A stretch of 6,333 nucleotides of DNA from JBHIBA01 sp046758845 (lineage in GTDB: Bacteria; UBA8248; JACPRG01; G963555815), in contig JBHIBA010000275.1 in assembly GCA_046758845.1 (NCBI GenBank), positions 1 through 6,333 on the forward strand. The letters run 5' to 3'. The translations under genes and the position numbers were made by a program. The notes beneath the pieces were generated by a model that saw only the letters and a program-made list of their open reading frames with translations, was not told the DNA's origin and ran no database searches. Numbering within the stretch: position 1 is the first letter of the stretch; each line of letters opens with the position of its first letter. This document shows, piece after piece, positions 1-5,672 of this stretch.

Positions 1-11
1 ATAGAAAGTTT

Positions 12-95
12 TGCGGGGGGGTGTGGGGGGGCGCCTTTCAAAAAGCGCCCCCCACAAGAAAGACGGCACGCAAGTGCCCAAAAAGCGCCCCCGCA
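12..95. repeat. GC-rich nested inverted repeats upstream of the first operon
   Basis: An outer inverted repeat, TGCGGGGG (12-19) with CCCCCGCA (88-95), encloses two hairpins. The first pairs GGGGGGCGC (26-34) with GCGCCCCCC (45-53) around a 10-nt A/T-rich loop, and can be extended by TGTG/CACA with one bulged G. The second is GGCAC-GCAA-GTGCC (65-78), which has a GNRA-type loop. The 14-mer CAAAAAGCGCCCCC occurs twice (39-52 and 79-92). No T-run follows on either strand, so a classical terminator is not evident. This could be the end of an upstream transcript, a dispersed repeat, or a structured leader of the operon that starts at 204. The rest of 1-203 holds no gene and no convincing promoter. 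Confidence 0.55.
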
Positions 96-203
96 TGCGC
101 GCCCCACCTGGGGAAATCGCGGCCCTGAGCTTGGTTGCCGCCCCCCCGACGGGGTGCTAACATAGCTTTGGATTCGTGATTCCTGGAAAGCGAGGGTTTC
201 CGC

Positions 204-1019
204 ATGTTTGAAGATGCCTTTGTCGTCGTCCGGGGAGCGGGGGACATCGCCACGGGGGTGATCCACCGTCTGGTCCGGTCCGGATTCCCGGTGATCGCCA
301 CGGAGATCGCCTCCCCCTCCGTCATTCGGCGAACAGTGGCCTTCGCCGAAGCTGTCCTGGAGGGCGAGTGCGCCGTGGAGGGGATGACCGCCCGCCGCGC
401 GGACGACGCACAGCAAGCCCTGCGGCTTTGCCGCGAGGGCCTGGTCCCGGTCGTCGTCGATCCCCAGGCGCGCATCGTCCAGGAGTTGAAACCTTTCGCC
501 CTTGTCGATGCCATTTTGGCCAAGCGGAACGTGGGCACGCGCCGGGCAGACGCCGATGTGGTGATCGGTCTCGGGCCGGGTTTCGTGGCCGGGGAAGACG
601 CGGACGTGGTCATCGAGACCAATCGGGGCCACGACCTCGCCCGCCTCATCCTGGAAGGGTCGGCGGAGCCCAACACCGGCGTTCCGGGCAACGTGGGGGG
701 CCACTCCGCCGGCAGGGTGTTGCGGGCTCCTTGCGCCGGCGTGTTTCGGGCGGTGCGGAAGATAGCCGATCGCGTCAAGGCCGGCGAGGCGGTGGCCGAG
801 GTGGATGGGCGGCCGGTGGTGACGGCCATCGAGGGAGTCCTGCGGGGGTTGCTCCGCGACGGGATGAAGGTGGAAGAAGGATTCAAGGTGGGGGACGTAG
901 ACCCCCGGTGCCGCCCGGAGCACTGCTTCACCATCTCCGACAAGGCCCGCGCCATCGGGGGGGGCGTTTTGGAAGCCCTGTTGATGCATCTCTCGACTCG
1001 GAAACACGTGGCCGGCTGA
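204..1019 (+). CDS. yqeB: YqeB-family selenium-dependent molybdenum hydroxylase maturation protein
   Basis: The 271-aa product matches the YqeB/EF2563 family, cytosolic factors found with selenium-dependent molybdenum hydroxylases (xanthine dehydrogenase-like enzymes) and distantly related to XdhC/CoxF. Seen in the sequence: a glycine-rich nucleotide-binding start, RGAGDIATG (residues 10-18); DAILAKRN (102-109); GLGPGFVAG (122-130); ETNRGH (138-143); EPNTGVPG (155-162); a region at about 175-232 that reads like a biotinyl/lipoyl-type barrel (APCAGVF ... GVLRGLLRDGMKV ... GDVDPR); and a closing CFTISDKARAIGGG (241-254). The length is normal for the family. The ATG at 204 is chosen because a GCGAGGG ribosome-binding site lies 7 nt upstream. 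It is first in an operon with the AAA+ and VWA genes, which suggests all three act on a molybdenum or other metal enzyme. No hydroxylase structural gene is in the window. The family call is firm; the exact biochemical role is not established. Confidence 0.9.
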   Translation: MFEDAFVVVRGAGDIATGVIHRLVRSGFPVIATEIASPSVIRRTVAFAEAVLEGECAVEGMTARRADDAQQALRLCREGLVPVVVDPQARIVQELKPFALVDAILAKRNVGTRRADADVVIGLGPGFVAGEDADVVIETNRGHDLARLILEGSAEPNTGVPGNVGGHSAGRVLRAPCAGVFRAVRKIADRVKAGEAVAEVDGRPVVTAIEGVLRGLLRDGMKVEEGFKVGDVDPRCRPEHCFTISDKARAIGGGVLEALLMHLSTRKHVAG

Positions 1020-1034
1020 CCTTCCGTCGTTCCC

Positions 1035-1943
1035 ATGAAGCATCCCGAACCTGCTCGCGAGCCTGGAGTCTTCCGCCACGGCGGGATCGAGTTGCCCGTG
1101 CGTGAGGACGGGTCGGGCCACTTCGTACCGCCGCCTCAGTTTTATATCTCGGCCGACGGGGTCCTGGAAAAAATCATGTGGGCCGTGGCCCACAGCCTGC
1201 CCGTTCTCCTCATCGGGGAAACGGGCGTCGGGAAGACCCTGTCCATCCGACACCTGGCCCATCAGACGAACAACGGTCTTCGGCGCGTCAACCTGAATGG
1301 GATGACGACAGTGGATGAGTTCGTCGGCAAGCTGATGATCAACGAGACCGGCACGTACTGGACGAACGGCGTTCTGGTTCAGGCCATGGAGGCCGGCGAT
1401 TGGCTCCTCATCGATGAGATCAACGCCTGTCTGCCGGAGATCGCGTTCTGCCTGCATTCCCTCCTGGACGACGACCGGATGATCGTCCTCACCGAGTACG
1501 ACGGCCGCGTCATCCGGCCCCACCCCCACTTTCGCCTCTTCGCCACCATGAACCCCTCGGAGGAGAGGAAGTACGGCGGGACGAAGCCCCTGAATGAAGC
1601 CCTCCTCGACCGGTTCCCCGTGACTCTCCGGATGACCTACCTTCCTGAGGACGCCGAGGTGGAGGCCGTGTCGGTCCAAAGCGGCAATCCAGACCGCGAC
1701 CAAGTGAGAAAAATGGTCCAGTGTGCATCGGATTTGCGCGCCGCCATCGCCGAGGAAAAGCTTTTCGGCACGTGCAGCACACGGCGGGTGATTGACTGGG
1801 CGCGGATGAGCCGCCAATTCGGCCCCCTCGAGGCCGCCGAACACACCCTCCTGAGCAAGGTGTCCCCCTTCGATGCCCGAGTGATTCGCGACATCGTCGA
1901 GAACTACTTCGGTCCCGTCGGGGATCGGGGCGGCAGCGAGTAG
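1035..1943 (+). CDS. CobS-like MoxR-type AAA+ ATPase
   Basis: This 302-aa single-domain AAA+ ATPase has Walker A GETGVGKT (61-68), Walker B LLIDE (124-128; D127, E128), sensor 1 in LFATMNP (N173), an arginine in LLDRF (R193), and a sensor-2 region near CSTRRVIDW. The stretch VIRPHPHFRLFATMNP and the following TYLPEDAEVEAV closely resemble the cobaltochelatase subunit CobS; CbbQ, NorQ and CoxD are more distant relatives. Such ATPases form rings that work with a VWA partner to remodel a metalloenzyme or insert metal. The partner is the next gene, 7 bp downstream, and yqeB ends 15 bp upstream. No cobN-type chelatase subunit is visible, so cobalamin synthesis is not supported here. The ATG at 1035 lacks a clear Shine-Dalgarno sequence, and translation may be coupled to yqeB, so the start is only moderately certain. 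Confidence 0.88.
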   Translation: MKHPEPAREPGVFRHGGIELPVREDGSGHFVPPPQFYISADGVLEKIMWAVAHSLPVLLIGETGVGKTLSIRHLAHQTNNGLRRVNLNGMTTVDEFVGKLMINETGTYWTNGVLVQAMEAGDWLLIDEINACLPEIAFCLHSLLDDDRMIVLTEYDGRVIRPHPHFRLFATMNPSEERKYGGTKPLNEALLDRFPVTLRMTYLPEDAEVEAVSVQSGNPDRDQVRKMVQCASDLRAAIAEEKLFGTCSTRRVIDWARMSRQFGPLEAAEHTLLSKVSPFDARVIRDIVENYFGPVGDRGGSE

Positions 1944-1950
1944 GGGCACC

Positions 1951-3693
1951 GTGTCTTCCGTCCGAGAGTCCGAAACCCCGAGACAGGCGGGACAGGCGGG
2001 ACAGGCGGGACAGAACCCTCCCTCCCCGACCGAGTCCTCTCGTCGCATCCGGTGGGAGCGCCTGGCTCAGATCACTTCGCGAAACTTCAGGCTGAAGCTT
2101 TCCTACGGTCCGGGGCACGGGAGCGGCGGAAGTCAGGTGAGCATCCAGCCGGGGGGGAGCGCCCTGGCTGAGCGGGGAGAAACCCTGCACGAGGCGGCTC
2201 ACCTGCTCGCCGGCAGTCTTCGGGGCAGGGATCGGGCGCGGCGCCTGTCGGCGGGAACCCCTCCCGCAGAGGCGCTGGCGCTCGAGGTGATCTGGCACGC
2301 CCTCGAAGACGCCAGGGCCGAAAGACAGTACCTCGACCGGTACCCCGGCGCTGAACCCTTCCTCTACACCCGTTGGGAAAACGACTTCCGGAGGGACTCC
2401 GAAGCCGGGAAGCTCCATCCTCTGGTGCGTCTTGCGTGGGGCATCTATCGCACCGGAAGGGGGAAGGGGGCCTTGGAACTGGATCCGGGGACGCGCTTTG
2501 CGCTGGGGGCCATCGGACCTTGGGTCAAACGCGGCGCCTCCTGCGCCAATCCGGAGGAGGTTGCCGATACCGCCCTGGAGATCTTCCGTCATTGCCGCCC
2601 TTACATCGACCTGTCCGAAGAGGAGCTTTCCCGGCGGATGGAGGAGACGCCGACATCGGGGCTGGAAGGTGAGCTGAGTTCCGAATCGGAAGACGAGGCG
2701 GAGGGAAAGCCTGAGGCAGAGGAAACGGAAAAGGTTCCCCTGCTCCGACTGGAGCCCGAGGACTTGGTGAGCCAATGCTTCGGGGGAAGCCCTTGGCTGG
2801 ACCGAGAGGCCCCGCCGAAGGAGGTCCACCCCGACGCCTTGGCTCCGGACGGACGAACCTGTGTGATCCCGCCCGAGGGGCGGATGGAGGAGTATCTGGA
2901 AATCTTCTCCCAGTCGGGCAACGAGGTCCTCGTCATGATCCGGAGGCTTCAACGGATGATTCGCGAGCGGCAGGACGTCCGGTACGCCGGGGCCTACCGC
3001 TCGGGAAAGCTGAACCTGGCCAAGGTGTGGAAACAACGCACGGGGAATTACCGCCTCTTTCAACGGAGGGTGGAGCCGGACCGTTTGGACGTTGCGTTCT
3101 CTCTGCTGGTGGACGAAAGCGGGAGCATGAACCGCAAGCAGAAATACGTGGTGGCCCGGCAGGCAGCGGTCCTTTGCGCCGAGGCCCTGGACGGGATTTC
3201 GGTCCCCTTTGAGGTCATCGGGTACTCGACCGAGGCATCCGAGGCCGTGATGGCCCACAACTGCGGCCACGTTCCGGTCTTTCAGTACCGCCATGTCCGC
3301 CACAGCCGGCTTCAGCACAGGCTGTACAAGACGTTCGACGAAGCGTACCGGTCCGTTCGGACGCGCCTGGTCCACGTTGCGCCCCGGTTCAACAACTGGG
3401 ATGAAGAGCACCTGGCGTTCGCTGCGCGCCGCCTGGCAGGGCGGCCGGAAGGCGTGCGAGCGATCATCATCATTTCCGACGGCCAGCCGAACGGGAACGT
3501 CCACAACCTGATGGACGCGGTGGCGGAGCTTGAAAGAAGGGGTTTTCGGATTGTCGCCGTGGGGATCGAGGACGAATACGTCAGAGAGATCTATCCCAAT
3601 CACGTGGTGGTGCGGGAGATATCCCAACTGGCCGCTGAGCTCATCGCCCTCCTGGAACGGGAACTCCTGGGCCGGCGTGCGCCTTCCGCTTAG
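1951..3693 (+). CDS. CobT-like VWA-domain protein, partner of the AAA+ ATPase
   Basis: The 580-aa product starts at a GTG 7 nt after the ATPase stop, with AGGGG as a modest ribosome-binding site. The C-terminal third is a von Willebrand A domain with a MIDAS motif, DESGS (D388, S390, S392), and a later acidic residue in IISDGQP (D510). The segment from NNWDEEHLAFAARRL through ISDG resembles cobaltochelatase CobT. An acidic linker (about 231-261, rich in E and S) separates this from the N-terminal half, as in CobT. The N-terminal half contains HEAAH (80-84) and, 34 residues further on, LEDARAE (118-124), an arrangement reminiscent of a zinc-binding site. Residues 12-20 are a repeated QAG run. 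The expected role is to bind the AAA+ ring and dock a substrate metalloprotein. With yqeB in the operon, molybdenum hydroxylase maturation is a reasonable inference; NorD- or CoxE-like roles remain possible. Confidence 0.85.
   Translation: MSSVRESETPRQAGQAGQAGQNPPSPTESSRRIRWERLAQITSRNFRLKLSYGPGHGSGGSQVSIQPGGSALAERGETLHEAAHLLAGSLRGRDRARRLSAGTPPAEALALEVIWHALEDARAERQYLDRYPGAEPFLYTRWENDFRRDSEAGKLHPLVRLAWGIYRTGRGKGALELDPGTRFALGAIGPWVKRGASCANPEEVADTALEIFRHCRPYIDLSEEELSRRMEETPTSGLEGELSSESEDEAEGKPEAEETEKVPLLRLEPEDLVSQCFGGSPWLDREAPPKEVHPDALAPDGRTCVIPPEGRMEEYLEIFSQSGNEVLVMIRRLQRMIRERQDVRYAGAYRSGKLNLAKVWKQRTGNYRLFQRRVEPDRLDVAFSLLVDESGSMNRKQKYVVARQAAVLCAEALDGISVPFEVIGYSTEASEAVMAHNCGHVPVFQYRHVRHSRLQHRLYKTFDEAYRSVRTRLVHVAPRFNNWDEEHLAFAARRLAGRPEGVRAIIIISDGQPNGNVHNLMDAVAELERRGFRIVAVGIEDEYVREIYPNHVVVREISQLAAELIALLERELLGRRAPSA
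1983..2013 (+). repeat. In-frame 9-bp tandem repeat in the VWA gene
   Basis: The unit ACAGGCGGG is repeated perfectly three times, with a fourth partial copy (ACAG). It lies inside the VWA gene near its 5' end and encodes QAG repeats. Because the unit is a multiple of three, copy changes by replication slippage would lengthen or shorten the N-terminus without a frameshift. Confidence 0.9.
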
Positions 3694-3725
3694 GCGGGAA
3701 GGTTAAGCCCCTCCCCTACAGGTAG

Positions 3726-3757
3726 GGGCGACCCTTGTGGTCGCCCGTTATTTTTTT
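3726..3757 (+). terminator. Intrinsic terminator of the yqeB-AAA+-VWA operon
   Basis: A perfect 8-bp stem, GGGCGACC (3726-3733) with GGTCGCCC (3739-3746), and a 5-nt loop are followed by GTTATTTTTTT, ending in seven T residues. It begins 32 bp after the VWA stop codon, the right place and orientation to end the first operon. A competing hairpin, CCCCTAC-AG-GTAGGGG (3713-3728), overlaps its left arm. Confidence 0.9.
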
Positions 3758-3761
3758 GGCC

Positions 3762-3837
3762 GTCATTTCGAGCGTAGCGAGAAATCTCGCCACAAGATAC
3801 CCTATTGGCGAGACCCTTCGCTTGCGCTCAGGATGAC
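3762..3837. repeat. 76-bp imperfect palindromic element, dispersed-repeat type
   Basis: The left arm begins GTCATTTCGAGCGTAGCGA and ends in TCTCGCCA (3785-3792). The right arm begins TGGCGAGA (3806) and ends in GCTCAGGATGAC (3837). The reverse complement of the right arm reads GTCATCCTGAGCGCAAGCGA, so the arms pair over about 31 bp with several mismatches around a short centre. This GTCAT...GAGCG...AGCGA layout is a familiar intergenic repeat style in many bacterial genomes, often mistaken for a small gene. The remainder of 3694-3974 contains the terminator before it and the BlaI promoter region after it; 3838-3913 shows nothing recognisable. Confidence 0.75.
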
Positions 3838-3921
3838 AAGAGCACCCTCCTCGGCCTGCCTGGGGCAAACCTCCCGTTTCCGGCGCTACCCCACTGAAAA
3901 ATGCCTGGCTTTTTTGAGAAA

Positions 3922-3937
3922 TGTGATTTAGATCATG
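3922..3937. promoter_or_regulatory. Possible Crp/Fnr-family binding site
   Basis: TGTGA-TTTAGA-TCATG matches 8 of 10 conserved positions of the TGTGA-N6-TCACA form used by CRP and HcpR-type regulators, with a symmetric TGAT-N4-ATCA core. It lies 3 bp upstream of the first palindromic operator and could add a second input to the repressor-protease operon. A single match in AT-rich intergenic DNA is weak evidence. Confidence 0.3.
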
Positions 3938-3939
3938 TT

Positions 3940-3960
3940 TGTGTTACAATGCGTAACACA
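3940..3960. promoter_or_regulatory. Operator 1 for the BlaI-family repressor (autoregulation)
   Basis: A perfect palindrome with 8-bp arms and a 5-bp spacer: TGTGTTAC-AATGC-GTAACACA. It lies 14 bp upstream of the repressor start codon and has a near-twin at 5636-5656. A TACAAT hexamer (3945-3950), a good -10 match, falls inside it, so a bound repressor would block RNA polymerase; no good -35 is seen at 16-18 bp spacing. BlaI-family proteins bind short palindromes of this kind as dimers. That this repressor binds here is inferred from position and duplication. Confidence 0.8.
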
Positions 3961-3964
3961 TATT

Positions 3965-3970
3965 GAAGGG
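3965..3970 (+). promoter_or_regulatory. Ribosome-binding site deciding the repressor start
   Basis: GAAGGG sits 4 nt before the ATG at 3975. It overlaps the alternative in-frame TTG at 3963 rather than preceding it, which favours ATG as the true start and shortens the product by four residues. Confidence 0.65.
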
Positions 3971-3974
3971 TGCC

Positions 3975-4463
3975 ATGAAAGGGAAAGGCCGACAAGAAGC
4001 GCCCCAAGCTTTCCGACCCGGCGCTGAGGGACTCAAGCAGGTCCTGGGCGACCTGGAAGCGGAGATCATGGAGACCGTGTGGACGGCCGAGGAACAGCGC
4101 CCCGGGACCGAAGTCAGCGTCCGGGACGTGGTTGAAAAGTTGGTGGGGCGAAGGGCCTTGGCCTACGCAACCGTTAAGACCGTCATGAACCGCCTCGTGG
4201 AGAAGGGTCACCTCATCCGCCGTAAATTGGACCGCGCCTTTCTCTATCGGTCGCGGCGGAGCCGGGATGAGTTCTGGAGGCAGGTGTGCGGCTCCGTCAT
4301 GCAGGGACTTCTCTCCGGACCGCAGCGCGGAGCCGTGCTCTCCCACCTGGTGGAGAGCGTGTCGGGGGTAGACGCGGAAAACCTCGACCGCCTGGCGGAC
4401 CTCATCGAGGAAAAACGACGCGAGCTGGAGAGACCTCCCGGGCGTCAGGGGGGGGTCCCATGA
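3975..4463 (+). CDS. BlaI/MecI/CopY-family transcriptional repressor
   Basis: This 162-aa winged-helix repressor carries family hallmarks: LGDLEAEIMETVW (24-36) opening the DNA-binding domain, AYATVKTVMNRLVEKGHLIRR (63-83) containing the recognition helix, and a C-terminal helical dimerisation region (about 100-150). BlaI-type repressors are inactivated by proteolysis through a partner membrane protease; CopY-type ones sense copper through a C-terminal CxCx4CxC motif. Here only one cysteine (C105) is present and that motif is absent, so signalling through the adjacent M56 protease is more likely than direct metal sensing. The stop overlaps the next gene's ATG (ATGA, 4460-4463), implying translational coupling. 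A palindromic operator precedes it, so it probably represses itself and, through the second site, the secreted-protein gene. An alternative TTG start at 3963 would give 166 aa. Confidence 0.92.
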   Translation: MKGKGRQEAPQAFRPGAEGLKQVLGDLEAEIMETVWTAEEQRPGTEVSVRDVVEKLVGRRALAYATVKTVMNRLVEKGHLIRRKLDRAFLYRSRRSRDEFWRQVCGSVMQGLLSGPQRGAVLSHLVESVSGVDAENLDRLADLIEEKRRELERPPGRQGGVP

Positions 4464-5617
4464 AGCGGCATCCCTCCCGGAGAAGCACACTCTGGATAAC
4501 GGGCCTCGGAGCCTTGGCGGCCCTGTTCGTAGGGTGGGCGGCCCTTGGGCTGCGAAGCCTCTGGACCCCGGCTGAGTCGGCCGCTGTGGTGGCCGAATGG
4601 GGCCGGTACTGCTGGCGAATCGCGGAGGAGACCGCCCAATATGCCGGCCTCGCCGGAAGAACGTTTTCGCCGATGGTCGGTCTCTTCTTGGCCGGTTCAC
4701 TCCTGTACGGGGGTATCCGTGGGGGTGCGAGCTACATCCGAACTCGCCGGTTCCTCCGAAGCCTGCCTATCCGGATCTCCGGCGATCCTGCCGCCGTCCT
4801 GAGGCCGGAAATCTCTAGCCTGAATGATGAAATTCGGCTGCGCGTGGTTGAAGACCCCGGGATTTTCGCCTTCACCGGCGGCTTCCTGGAGCCGGAGGTT
4901 TTCCTGAGCCGGGGGATGGCCGAGGGGTTCTCCTCCGAGGAGCTTCGCTCGGTCCTGCGGCACGAGGCCGAGCATGTCTCCCGCAGGGACCCCCTGAGAG
5001 GCTGGGCGGCGGACGCCGTCGCCGCAGCCCTTTGGTTCCTGCCGGTGGCGGATGACCTCCGCAGGCGATTCCTGGCGAGCAGCGAAGAGGCGGCCGATGA
5101 CCGGGCCGCAGCCGGGGAGGACGGTCCCCTGTCCCTGGCATCGGCCCTGGTGAAAACGGCGCGGGGAAAGGCCCAGGGCGTCTACATCGCAGCGCCCGGA
5201 TTCGGCGGGGAGCTCTCGGTCACCGGGCGGGTGGAGCGGTTGGTCGGGGTATCGAGGTCCAAGGCGACGCGGGCCGGATTCCCTCTCTCCTTCTCCGTCC
5301 TGGCCCGGTCGGCGGGTGTAGTGACCCTCCTCGGGGTTCTGTCTCTCGGGGGATTCGACCTCGTCGGCGGCGAGGGTCCTGGGTCTCAGGCGCTGGGGCC
5401 AAGGCAGAACTGGATGATGGGCCCCGGCGCGCATTCGGGACCGATGCCGATGGGAGGGCCGGAGTGGATGGAAAGGATGCAGGAGAGAATGCGACTGGGT
5501 CCCGGCTGGCATCGGCAGATGCAAAACAAGATGGAGGGGATGTGGAAACGTGGCGGTCCGCCCCACGAGAGATGGGCAAACCCGGCGGCTGAGTCGGACG
5601 CAGGTCCGACCCGGTGA
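4460..5617 (+). CDS. M56-family (BlaR1-like) membrane metallopeptidase with Met/Gly-rich tail
   Basis: The 385-aa product overlaps the repressor gene by 4 bp. Hydrophobic segments lie at about 11-33, 70-90, 182-197 (short) and 276-301. The zinc-protease signature is HEAEH (168-172) followed by SRRDPL, WFLP (192-195) and EEAAD (209-213; E209 the likely third zinc ligand), the M56 pattern of BlaR1/MecR1. BlaR1 is about 600 aa and ends in a penicillin-binding sensor. This protein has no such domain, only an 84-residue tail (302-385) rich in Met, Gly, Pro, Trp and His, with ten methionines between 319 and 361. The tail probably faces outside the membrane if three segments cross it, but topology is inferred. 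Its likely job is to detect an envelope signal, perhaps a soft metal ion or bound ligand, and trigger cleavage or release of the repressor. The ATG start is supported by the coupled overlap; a longer upstream frame would run through the repressor gene. Confidence 0.88.
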   Translation: MKRHPSRRSTLWITGLGALAALFVGWAALGLRSLWTPAESAAVVAEWGRYCWRIAEETAQYAGLAGRTFSPMVGLFLAGSLLYGGIRGGASYIRTRRFLRSLPIRISGDPAAVLRPEISSLNDEIRLRVVEDPGIFAFTGGFLEPEVFLSRGMAEGFSSEELRSVLRHEAEHVSRRDPLRGWAADAVAAALWFLPVADDLRRRFLASSEEAADDRAAAGEDGPLSLASALVKTARGKAQGVYIAAPGFGGELSVTGRVERLVGVSRSKATRAGFPLSFSVLARSAGVVTLLGVLSLGGFDLVGGEGPGSQALGPRQNWMMGPGAHSGPMPMGGPEWMERMQERMRLGPGWHRQMQNKMEGMWKRGGPPHERWANPAAESDAGPTR

Positions 5618-5625
5618 CCCCTTTT

Positions 5626-5631
5626 TTGACG
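5626..5631 (+). promoter_or_regulatory. Likely -35 element of the secreted-protein promoter
   Basis: TTGACG differs from the -35 consensus at one base and ends 4 bp before the second palindrome. The -10 is weak: TAACAG at 18-bp spacing, or GTAACA at 17, both inside the palindrome's right arm. A repressor bound between -35 and -10 would occlude the promoter. This suggests the secreted-protein gene has its own repressible promoter in addition to read-through from the upstream pair, since no terminator is seen in 5618-5672. Confidence 0.5.
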
Positions 5632-5635
5632 CGGA

Positions 5636-5656
5636 TCTGTTACACAGCGTAACAGA
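5636..5656. promoter_or_regulatory. Operator 2 for the BlaI-family repressor
   Basis: A perfect palindrome with 8-bp arms and a 5-bp spacer: TCTGTTAC-ACAGC-GTAACAGA. It has the same geometry as operator 1 and shares TGTTACA, GC and GTAACA at identical positions; the second base from each end differs in a compensated way (G/C versus C/G), so symmetry is kept. It ends 16 bp before the secreted-protein start codon, immediately ahead of the ribosome-binding site. Confidence 0.82.
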
Positions 5657-5659
5657 ACA

Positions 5660-5668
5660 GGAGGAAGG
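5660..5668 (+). promoter_or_regulatory. Strong ribosome-binding site deciding the start of the secreted protein
   Basis: GGAGGAAGG lies with its GGAGG core 8 nt before the ATG at 5673. It rules out the in-frame ATG at 5550, which lies inside the M56 gene and would place the operator within the coding sequence. Confidence 0.85.
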
Positions 5669-5672
5669 AACG

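Noticed and set aside
131..163. Sigma-70 promoter before yqeB (TTGGTT ... TAACAT)
   Set aside because: The hexamers are 21 bp apart and poorly matched; not enough to call a promoter.
38..1036. 332-aa open frame on the - strand
   Set aside because: Antisense to yqeB, with low-complexity Ser/Arg/Thr-rich translation and no motif; a GC-driven shadow.
1510..3627. 705-aa open frame on the - strand
   Set aside because: It lies antisense to the AAA+ and VWA genes, which have clear motifs (Walker A/B, MIDAS). Its Arg/Pro/Gly-rich product has no recognisable domain; long antisense frames are common in high-GC DNA.
3896..3916. Small AAAAA/TTTTT hairpin-like stretch before the repressor promoter
   Set aside because: The inner GCC/GGC would have a one-base loop, so no plausible stable stem-loop forms.
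3737..3931. 64-aa open frame on the + strand between the operons
   Set aside because: It is a translation of the terminator and the 76-bp palindromic repeat (FERSEKSRHK-like peptide), a typical false gene made by this sort of repeat, with no ribosome-binding site.
4286..4459. N-terminal extension of the M56 protein into the repressor gene
   Set aside because: The extra 58 residues are Arg/Gly-rich out-of-frame repressor sequence. The ATGA overlap at 4460 is the natural coupled start.
5550..5672. N-terminal extension of the secreted protein to the ATG at 5550
   Set aside because: It would overlap the M56 gene, run through operator 2 and bury the signal peptide. The strong GGAGGAAGG site points to the ATG at 5673.
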